Both the position numbers and the translations under genes were made by a program. From positions 1 to 6,894 of the forward strand of contig JAOZOC010000177.1 of assembly GCA_029933495.1 (NCBI GenBank): a stretch of DNA of 6,894 nucleotides. The letters run 5' to 3'. Source of the DNA: Bacteroidales bacterium (GTDB lineage Bacteria > Bacteroidota > Bacteroidia > Bacteroidales > JAADJA01). The notes below the pieces were generated by a model, which did no database searches, was not told the origin of the DNA, and worked only from the letters and a program-made list of their open reading frames with translations. This document shows positions 1 through 6,103 of this stretch, in pieces. Positions within the stretch are counted from its first letter, which is position 1. The number at the start of each line of letters is the position of its first letter.

Positions 1-2325
1 TCGGGAAATTTCACTGCTGATCAAACTGTTCTAAAAACAGTGACAGATATCCGTTCTATGACACTTGATTATGACAGAATTGATTATCTGAAAAATGTGA
101 AGGTCAGATACAGGGCTGATATTGATGCTGATATGAAAAATGAGATTTATACTCTGAAAAATAACGAGCTTAAGTTGAATGAGCTTGCAGTTACTTTTGA
201 CGGTTCCGTTTCGATGCTCGATAATGATGATATTAATCTTGTGATGACTTTTAGTGCACTGAAAACGAACTTTAAAGAGATTCTTTCGCTTGTACCTGCT
301 GTTTATGCAAAGGATTTTAACACAATTGAAACATCTGGCACAATGTCACTAAACGGAAATATCAAAGGTGTTTACAACGATAATAATCTGCCCGGTTTTG
401 TTATTAATCTTAATGTTGAGAACGGAAAATTCAAATATCCTGATTTACCGAAAGCCGTAACGGATATTAATATTGCAACGAGTATTTCAAACAAAGGTGG
501 CGATGCCGACAATACCGTTATTGATATGTCAAAACTGCACCTGAATCTTGCAGGTAATCTTTTTGATGCTTCACTTTTATTAAAAACGCCGGTTTCCGAT
601 CCGGATATAGATGCAAGTTTCAAAGGGAAAATGGATTTTGCAACTGTTAAGGATTTTTATCCTCTTGAAAAGGGAGAGCAGATGAATGGCAGTTTTGTGG
701 CTGATATAACCCTGAAAGGAAAAATGTCGGCAATTGAAAATGAACAATATGAGCAGTTTACTGCGCTCGGTTCGATGCTGATTAAGAATCTGACCTATCA
801 CTCATCAATGTTTGCCGACCCTTTGGAGATAAATCATGCACAGATAAATTTCGCTCCCGGGTATGTTGACCTGGTTTCGTTTCGTTCCAAAACAGGGAAA
901 AACGACTTTAACGCAACCGGAAAACTGGAAAATTATCTGCCCTATTTTTTTAACGGGAAAACTCTGAAAGGACATCTTAAAACTACCTCAGATTATTTTA
1001 ATATAAGTGCTTTAATGTCAACGGATGAAGCTGGTGAGGAGACGGGAAGTGACCAACCGGCGGAAAATTCAGAGGAAATGTCGGTGGTTGAGGTTCCGGC
1101 TGATATCGAGTTTTATCTTAATTCCGGGTTCAAGACTCTTGTCTATGATAACATGACAATGACAGATGTGACGGGTAAACTCACTGTAAAGAATAAAAAG
1201 ATTATGATTGACAATCTGAAAATGAATACATTACAGGGAAGCATTACTATGGACGGCATATACAGCACTGTTGATGTGAAAAAACCGGAAATTGATTTTA
1301 ATCTTAATATTGAAAATATTGACATTCAGGAATCGTACAATACATTTGCTATAATTGAGAAATACGTCCCTATTGCAAAGAAAACAGATGGAAAGATGTC
1401 TGTTGATATGCAAATGACCGGTGTGCTGGACGATAAGATGTCCATTGTTTACGAAACTCTTACAGGAGGAGGTAAACTCGAAACATCTCCCATAAAGATT
1501 AAAGATGTGAATACTCTTAATAAAATTGCCGAAGCAATAAAATATGAGAAGCTTAAAAGTATGGATATCAATAAAATTTTGCTTGAATTTGAATTTGTTG
1601 ACGGAAAGATAATGGTTGAGCCTTTTGAAATAAAGTATAATGATATTGACGGTGAAATTAGCGGCTGGACAGGTTTTGACGAATCAATAGAGTATGTTAT
1701 GACCCTCAATATTCCGAGAAAGGAATTCGGTTCGGCTGCAAACAGTGCTCTTGAAAATCTTGTTAAAGAAGCTAACAAATACGGTACAAATTTCAGTCTT
1801 GGAGAAACTGTTCCTGTTAACATCACAATTGGAGGAACTCTCTCAAAACCGCAAATAAAAACCGGACTTGGAGATACGGGTAAAAGTACGACTGAAAATA
1901 TTAAGGAGAAAGTCAAAGAGGAGATAAAGAAACAGAAAGAGGAGCTAAGTAAAGAGGCTAAGGCTAAAGCACAGAAACTGATTGAAGATGCTGATGCCGA
2001 AGTACAAAAATTAATAAAGGAAGCAGAAAAACAAGCTAAAAGAATAAGAAGTGAATCTAAAACCGGTGCAAAGCAGATACGTGATGAGGCAGAAAAACAG
2101 GCTAAGAATCTGGAAGCTGAGGGTAAGAAAAACGGTATGATAGCTGAGATGGCTGCCAAAGAAGCTGCAAAAAAGGTTCGAAAGGAGGCTGATAAGCAAG
2201 CAAACAATCTTACTGCCGAAGCCGATAGGAAAGCCTGGCAACTGGTTGATACGGCCAAGAAACAAGCTGCAAATATAAAGAAGAATGCTCAGACAGAGGC
2301 TGACAGGATTTTAAAAAGTAATTAA
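1..2325 (+). CDS. AsmA-family envelope protein with C-terminal hendecad coiled coil, 5'-truncated by window
   Basis: The reading frame is open from base 1, so the N-terminus, including the membrane anchor expected for the family, lies outside the window; 774 residues are visible (numbered here from base 1). A GTG at 40 is not a credible start because coding continues upstream. The body is rich in alternating beta-strand pattern with recurrent Gly/Asn turns, as in AsmA/TamB-like beta-groove proteins. A motif near residues 142-151 (GKFKYPDLPK) is typical of Bacteroidota AsmA homologues, and residues about 460-620 match the AsmA C-terminal region (GGGKLETSPIKI, then a DGKIMVEP-like strand and GEISGWTGFD). 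An acidic Ser/Glu-rich linker at about 339-365 splits the body in two. Residues about 630-774 form a highly charged Ala/Lys/Glu helix. Known AsmA-family proteins span the periplasm from the inner membrane and are implicated in phospholipid transport and outer-membrane integrity; that role here is inferred. The family assignment is firm, the exact function is not. Confidence 0.88.
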   Translation, partial: SGNFTADQTVLKTVTDIRSMTLDYDRIDYLKNVKVRYRADIDADMKNEIYTLKNNELKLNELAVTFDGSVSMLDNDDINLVMTFSALKTNFKEILSLVPAVYAKDFNTIETSGTMSLNGNIKGVYNDNNLPGFVINLNVENGKFKYPDLPKAVTDINIATSISNKGGDADNTVIDMSKLHLNLAGNLFDASLLLKTPVSDPDIDASFKGKMDFATVKDFYPLEKGEQMNGSFVADITLKGKMSAIENEQYEQFTALGSMLIKNLTYHSSMFADPLEINHAQINFAPGYVDLVSFRSKTGKNDFNATGKLENYLPYFFNGKTLKGHLKTTSDYFNISALMSTDEAGEETGSDQPAENSEEMSVVEVPADIEFYLNSGFKTLVYDNMTMTDVTGKLTVKNKKIMIDNLKMNTLQGSITMDGIYSTVDVKKPEIDFNLNIENIDIQESYNTFAIIEKYVPIAKKTDGKMSVDMQMTGVLDDKMSIVYETLTGGGKLETSPIKIKDVNTLNKIAEAIKYEKLKSMDINKILLEFEFVDGKIMVEPFEIKYNDIDGEISGWTGFDESIEYVMTLNIPRKEFGSAANSALENLVKEANKYGTNFSLGETVPVNITIGGTLSKPQIKTGLGDTGKSTTENIKEKVKEEIKKQKEELSKEAKAKAQKLIEDADAEVQKLIKEAEKQAKRIRSESKTGAKQIRDEAEKQAKNLEAEGKKNGMIAEMAAKEAAKKVRKEADKQANNLTAEADRKAWQLVDTAKKQAANIKKNAQTEADRILKSN
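1954..2310 (+). repeat. Eleven consecutive 11-residue (33-base) coiled-coil units in the AsmA-family protein
   Basis: Residues 652-770 (numbered from base 1) can be laid out in 11-residue steps with the pattern [E/D]-A-[E/D/K]-K-Q-A-x-x-[L/I/V]-x-x. The hydrophobic position falls at 660, 671, 682, 693, 704, 726, 737, 748, 759 and 770, with Ala at 715 as the single weak unit. The EAEKQAK segment occurs at 674 and 696, and close variants occur at 729 (EADKQAN), 740 (EADRKAW) and 751 (TAKKQAA), all in register. Hendecad periodicity is known to favour straight or slightly right-handed coiled coils. The DNA units are diverged, so this is a protein-level repeat and not a recent DNA duplication. Confidence 0.85.
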
Positions 2326-2327
2326 TC

Positions 2328-2335
2328 AAAGGGGA
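2328..2335 (+). promoter_or_regulatory. Possible Shine-Dalgarno-like site before the PorE-like gene
   Basis: AAAGGGGA sits between the AsmA stop codon and the ATG at 2343, with 8 bases between the GGGG run and the start. It supports that ATG as the start, together with the signal peptide that follows directly. Bacteroidota often initiate without a strong Shine-Dalgarno site, so its functional weight is uncertain. The other two + strand gaps are AT-rich and show no comparable motif. Confidence 0.4.
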
Positions 2336-2342
2336 CATTTTT

Positions 2343-4319
2343 ATGAAATTGTTTTCAATTGCTGTTTTTTTATTGTTGGGTTTTATCCTGCTACCGTCAT
2401 ATTTAGTTTTTTCCCAGGATACTATTCAATGCCCCGAAATAGATAATTCAAGGGCTGACAAGATTTATGATAAAGCTATAACAGCATTCAAGCACAGGAA
2501 TTATTCAGAAGCTATCAGGGAATTAAAAACCACTACTGAAATTGAACCGGAATATGTAGATGCATTTTTTGTTCTTGGACTGATATATATCCAGGATAGT
2601 CGTATGAATCTGAAGGAGGCAAAGGCCAACTTTTTAAGTGTGGTTGAAATATGTCCCACTTATGATGTTTATGCCTATTACCATCTCGCGAGGATTTACT
2701 TTGGCGCAGAAGATTATGATAAGGCTTATGATGCTATCTCAATTTTTCTGGATGATGTGGACAAGATAAAAACAGATGAGGATTACAATGAAGCTGTGGG
2801 AATCCAGGAGTTTTCAAAGTTTTACAGCGAGATGCTTAACCATCCGGTGCCTTTCGATCCCAAGCCTGTGTCCGGAATATCAACATCAAGTGATGAATAC
2901 CTGCCGATAATCTCTCCTGACAATGAATTTGCTCTGTTTACGAGACGCATAAAAATTCCAACCTCCCGCGATGATATTGTTAGGCGCACAACCAGTAAAG
3001 AGACGTTTATGTATTCAATCAGGGATGAAGGTGTGTTTGACAGAGGACGCGAAATGCCATTCCCATTTAATATGAACGATAATGAAGGCGGGGCATCGCT
3101 TACAATTGATAATAAGAGGCTGTTTTATACACTTTGTAAATTTACAGATGATAAAAAATATTATAATTGTGATATTTGCACATCAGTATTTGAAAATCAT
3201 AAGTGGTCAGATATTGTCAGTATCAGTGATAAGGTGAATCGTGAGGATTCATGGGAATCGCAGCCGACCATTACTTCTGACGGAAAAGTGCTTTATTTTG
3301 TTAGCGACAGGGAAGGTGGTTATGGTGGTTATGATATTTACAAGACAGTTAAGGTGGATTCATGTAACTGGTGCCCGCCTGAAAACCTTGGGCCTGAAAT
3401 TAATACACCTGGAAATGAAAAATCACCTTTTATTCATACTGATAGTCAGACACTCTACTTTTCGTCTGACGGACTTATGGGACTTGGAGGCTATGATATA
3501 TTTTTTACCAAACTTAAGCCTGATGGTGAGTGGGTGAAACCGAAAAATATTGGTTATCCAATTAATTCTGAGGATGATGAGGTGGGATTTTTTGCAAGCA
3601 CAGATGGTAAAACCGGCTATTTTGCTTCCAACAAGTACAATGGATTTGGTGGATGGGATCTTTACTCTTTTGAGCTTTATCAGGAAGCCCGTCCCGAAAA
3701 GGTACTGTTTCTGAAAGGTAAAGTTGAGAGTGATAGTACAGGTAATCTGCGTGATGCACTGATTGAAGTGAAGAATGTGGAGACAAAGAAAATTACTGAA
3801 ATCAAAGTTGACTCGACCAGTGGTGAATATGTATCAGCATTGTTGTTTAAGAATGACTTTATAATGACTGTCAAGAAGAAGGGATATGTGCAGGAGTCAA
3901 AATATATATCGAAGATGAGCCCGCGGTTTTCCAATCCTGCAGTGCTGGACTTAAATCTTGAGCCGATCATAGTCGGGAAGTCTTATCGCCTGAATGATAT
4001 CTATTTTGATTTTAATTCCTTTGAACTAAATCCTGAATCAAAGATTGTTATTGACGAATTTGATGATTTTCTAAACGGTAATCCCACTTTAAGTGTTTCT
4101 ATTCAGGGACATACTGATAACATAGGGAATGATGAGGATAATATGCTGCTTTCAAAAAACAGAGCTGAAGCTGTTTACAGCTATTTGATTGAAAAAGGAA
4201 TAGCCCATGAAAGATTGAGCTATAAAGGGTTTGGCGAAACTAAGCCAATTGATACAAACGATACTGAAACGGGTCGTGCAAGAAACAGACGGACGGAGTT
4301 TGTTATTGTCGGAAAGTAA
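2343..4319 (+). CDS. PorE-like periplasmic protein: TPR, PD40 propeller, carboxypeptidase-regulatory-like and OmpA domains
   Basis: Complete, 658 residues. A signal peptide covers residues 1 to about 24 (hydrophobic core SIAVFLLLGFILL, ending FS before QD). Residues about 38-145 form TPR helices (KAITAFKHRNYSEAIRELK; YYHLARIYFGAEDYDKAYDA). Residues about 175-447 form a PD40/WD40-like propeller with repeated blades: ITSDGKVLYFVSD then GGYDIYK; YFSSDG then GGYDIFF; GYFASN then GGWDLYS. Residues about 455-540 resemble a carboxypeptidase regulatory-like beta domain. Residues 548-658 are an OmpA C-terminal domain with GHTDN (589-593), LSKNRAEAV and TGRARNRRTEF; D592 and R607 align with the peptidoglycan (diaminopimelate)-binding pair of characterised OmpA domains. 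This domain order is that of PorE of the type IX secretion system, and a T9SS substrate lies nearby. Unlike PorE of Porphyromonas, which is a lipoprotein, no lipobox is visible. Other Bacteroidota OmpA proteins share this layout, so PorE orthology is not proven. The gene follows the AsmA gene after 17 bases. Confidence 0.92.
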   Translation: MKLFSIAVFLLLGFILLPSYLVFSQDTIQCPEIDNSRADKIYDKAITAFKHRNYSEAIRELKTTTEIEPEYVDAFFVLGLIYIQDSRMNLKEAKANFLSVVEICPTYDVYAYYHLARIYFGAEDYDKAYDAISIFLDDVDKIKTDEDYNEAVGIQEFSKFYSEMLNHPVPFDPKPVSGISTSSDEYLPIISPDNEFALFTRRIKIPTSRDDIVRRTTSKETFMYSIRDEGVFDRGREMPFPFNMNDNEGGASLTIDNKRLFYTLCKFTDDKKYYNCDICTSVFENHKWSDIVSISDKVNREDSWESQPTITSDGKVLYFVSDREGGYGGYDIYKTVKVDSCNWCPPENLGPEINTPGNEKSPFIHTDSQTLYFSSDGLMGLGGYDIFFTKLKPDGEWVKPKNIGYPINSEDDEVGFFASTDGKTGYFASNKYNGFGGWDLYSFELYQEARPEKVLFLKGKVESDSTGNLRDALIEVKNVETKKITEIKVDSTSGEYVSALLFKNDFIMTVKKKGYVQESKYISKMSPRFSNPAVLDLNLEPIIVGKSYRLNDIYFDFNSFELNPESKIVIDEFDDFLNGNPTLSVSIQGHTDNIGNDEDNMLLSKNRAEAVYSYLIEKGIAHERLSYKGFGETKPIDTNDTETGRARNRRTEFVIVGK

Positions 4320-4332
4320 AACTTAACAATAT

Positions 4333-4956
4333 ATGAATATGGAATATTTAACCTGGTTTGGGTACGCTGCATCGGCCATTATAGCCTTGTCAATGACAAT
4401 GAGCTCCATAGTGAAGTTCCGATGGATAAACCTGGTGGGTGCTCTGAGTTTTTCCACTTATGGCTTTTTTATTGACGCAATACCTGTTATGGCTTTGAAT
4501 GGGTTTATTGCTACAGTTGATATTTATTACCTTTACAGGATATATTCAAAAAAGGAGTTATTTAGTACACTTGAGGTGAGAGGTGATAACAAATATTTGC
4601 TGAGGTTTCTTGAATTTAATAGCAAAGAAATTCAGAAGTTTTTCCCGGGCTTTTCATATAATCCTGAAAAGAACACGATAAGCTTTTTCGTTTTGAGGAA
4701 TATGAATGTTGCGGGAATATTTCTTGCGCACCGCGAAGACGGTCATACTTTGAAGGTTGGGCTTGATTATGTTGTGCCGCAATACAGGGATTATAAAAAC
4801 GGACATTTTATTTATCACCGTTTGAGAGACCGTTTTTTAAAAGACGAATTTGAAAAAGTTGTTGTAAAATCAAACAGCAGGAAGCATTCAAAGTATCTGA
4901 GTAAACTTGGATTCCGTGAGGCTGAGGAAAATTTATTTGTAAAAGAATTGAAGTAA
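4333..4956 (+). CDS. YgjV/SemiSWEET-like membrane protein fused to a GNAT-like domain
   Basis: Complete, 207 residues. Residues about 5-71 hold three hydrophobic helices (about 7-25, 33-49, 52-69) in the arrangement of the Imp-YgjV/SemiSWEET group, including an Asn in the third helix (ALNGFI, N56). The remaining ~135 residues look like a compact cytosolic GNAT-type acetyltransferase fold: strand-turn-strand VAGIFLAHREDGHTLKVGLDYV, then VPQYRDYKNGHFIYHRL in the place of the acetyl-CoA loop, and the typical C-terminal ending KYLSKLGFREAEENLFVKEL. In that loop the canonical R-x-x-G-x-G/A reads R152-D-Y-K-N-G157, so the first Gly is replaced by Lys and activity is uncertain. The start could be the ATG at 4333 or the one at 4339; the two differ by two residues. 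No Shine-Dalgarno site decides between them. Substrate and role are unknown. The gene lies 13 bases after the PorE-like gene and 16 before the esterase gene. Confidence 0.8.
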   Translation: MNMEYLTWFGYAASAIIALSMTMSSIVKFRWINLVGALSFSTYGFFIDAIPVMALNGFIATVDIYYLYRIYSKKELFSTLEVRGDNKYLLRFLEFNSKEIQKFFPGFSYNPEKNTISFFVLRNMNVAGIFLAHREDGHTLKVGLDYVVPQYRDYKNGHFIYHRLRDRFLKDEFEKVVVKSNSRKHSKYLSKLGFREAEENLFVKELK

Positions 4957-4972
4957 TAGTTATTCTATTTAT

Positions 4973-6091
4973 ATGAAATTAAGGATTTTTATATTATTGG
5001 CTTCTTTTCTCTCTCAGGTCAGTTTTTCCTTTTCACAGGAGCAAAATGAAATTGTCTGGTGGAATCCTGCAAATAAATCTGTAGTCGAAGGCCAGGGATG
5101 GCCTGATGAAGTATCGTCTTTTTACAGCCGGTTGCCTGAAAGAGCAGAAACTTTAGTCAGAAAACCTTTGTGGTATTTGTCAAAAAATTCTGCTGGTTTG
5201 GTCGTTCGTTTCAGAAGTAATGCAAACAGAATTCATGTACGCTATAAAGTTTCCGGAGGATATGCTTTTCCTCATATGCCTTCCACAGGAGTCAGTGGCG
5301 TTGACCTTTATTCAAAAAACAGATCCGATGACTGGATTTGGTTCAAGGGAAATTACTCATTTGGCGACACTGTTAAATATCGGTTTGTAAATACCGTTTC
5401 AGCTACTTTAAGTTCTGACAGTTCACTTGATTTTTATCTGTATATGCCTCTGTATAATTCAGTTGAGTGGATGGAAATCGGTGTTCCTGAAGGTGCAATA
5501 TTAGAAGGGTTGCAGGTAAGAAGTGAAAAGCCTGTCGTTATTTACGGCACTTCAATATTACAGGGAGCCTGTGCATCGCGTCCGGGAATGGCCTGGAGTG
5601 CTGTTCTTGGCAGAATGATTGATTTGCCGGTGATAAATCTCGGTTTCTCAGGGAACGGAATGCTTGAACCGGAACTTATTTCTCTGATGACGGAAATAGA
5701 TGCTTGTGTCTATATCCTTGATTGCCTGCCCAATCTGGGGCCAAATAAAAATATCCCAAACGAAGAGATAAGACAGAGAATCATAGCTTCGATAAACATA
5801 CTAAAGCAAAAACATCCTTCAGTTCCCGTTTTGCTGATTGACCATTCGGGATACTCTGACGGTGAGACAAATCAAAATCGTAAAGATATTTACACAAACC
5901 TTAATAAAATAAATCATGAGACATTTGATTACCTGAAATCCATTGGAATAGATGGTATTTATCTTATTCCCAGGTCCAACCTTGATCTGACCATTGACAG
6001 CTATGTGGATGGCACACATCCTTCCGATTATGGAATGATGCAGTATGCAGAGGCTGTAAATAAGTATTTGCAGGAGATACTGAAACAGTAG
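4973..6091 (+). CDS. Secreted SGNH/GDSL-family hydrolase with N-terminal GxDLY domain
   Basis: Complete, 372 residues. A signal peptide spans about residues 1-21 (IFILLASFLSQ core, FSFSQ end, no lipobox Cys). Residues about 28-180 form a beta-sandwich carrying the name-giving GxDLY motif at 109-113 (GVDLY). Residues about 185-370 are the SGNH hydrolase domain: block I is VIYGTSILQG with the nucleophile S194 (GTS in place of GDS, normal for this subfamily), followed by the diagnostic CASRPGMAW. Block II/III is NLGFSGNGMLEPE, followed by ILDCLPNLGP, and block V is DGTHPSDYG, giving catalytic D346 and H349. Characterised SGNH enzymes are esterases or lipases, often removing acetyl groups from carbohydrates; the substrate here cannot be read from sequence. 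The protein is expected to act in the periplasm or outside the cell. It has no T9SS sorting tail. It is the last gene of the + strand run and faces a convergent gene after 12 bases. Confidence 0.92.
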   Translation: MKLRIFILLASFLSQVSFSFSQEQNEIVWWNPANKSVVEGQGWPDEVSSFYSRLPERAETLVRKPLWYLSKNSAGLVVRFRSNANRIHVRYKVSGGYAFPHMPSTGVSGVDLYSKNRSDDWIWFKGNYSFGDTVKYRFVNTVSATLSSDSSLDFYLYMPLYNSVEWMEIGVPEGAILEGLQVRSEKPVVIYGTSILQGACASRPGMAWSAVLGRMIDLPVINLGFSGNGMLEPELISLMTEIDACVYILDCLPNLGPNKNIPNEEIRQRIIASINILKQKHPSVPVLLIDHSGYSDGETNQNRKDIYTNLNKINHETFDYLKSIGIDGIYLIPRSNLDLTIDSYVDGTHPSDYGMMQYAEAVNKYLQEILKQ

Positions 6092-6103
6092 CCTTTTGTA
6101 GTT

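Noticed and set aside
40..42. GTG as the start of the AsmA-family gene
   Set aside because: The frame is open upstream to base 1 and no signal peptide or membrane anchor follows the GTG, so the gene simply enters from outside the window.
1449..2258. A 269-codon open frame on the - strand opposite the AsmA gene
   Set aside because: It is antisense to a well-supported domain and the Ala/Lys/Glu-rich coiled coil. The composition there leaves few stop codons in the complementary frame, and the product is a featureless Ser/Phe/Leu/Ala-rich string.
3315..3332. Perfect 9-base tandem repeat GGTGGTTAT x2
   Set aside because: It encodes the GGYGGY part of a PD40 blade motif and is explained by coding constraint. 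Two copies are too few to call a variable repeat.
3241..3537. A 98-codon + strand open frame inside the PorE-like gene
   Set aside because: It is out of frame with a complete, domain-rich gene covering the same bases and its product has no recognisable domain.
4957..4972. Possible Bacteroidota promoter in the AT-rich gap before the esterase gene
   Set aside because: No TAnnTTTG -7 element or spaced TTTG was found; the other two + strand gaps also lack one.
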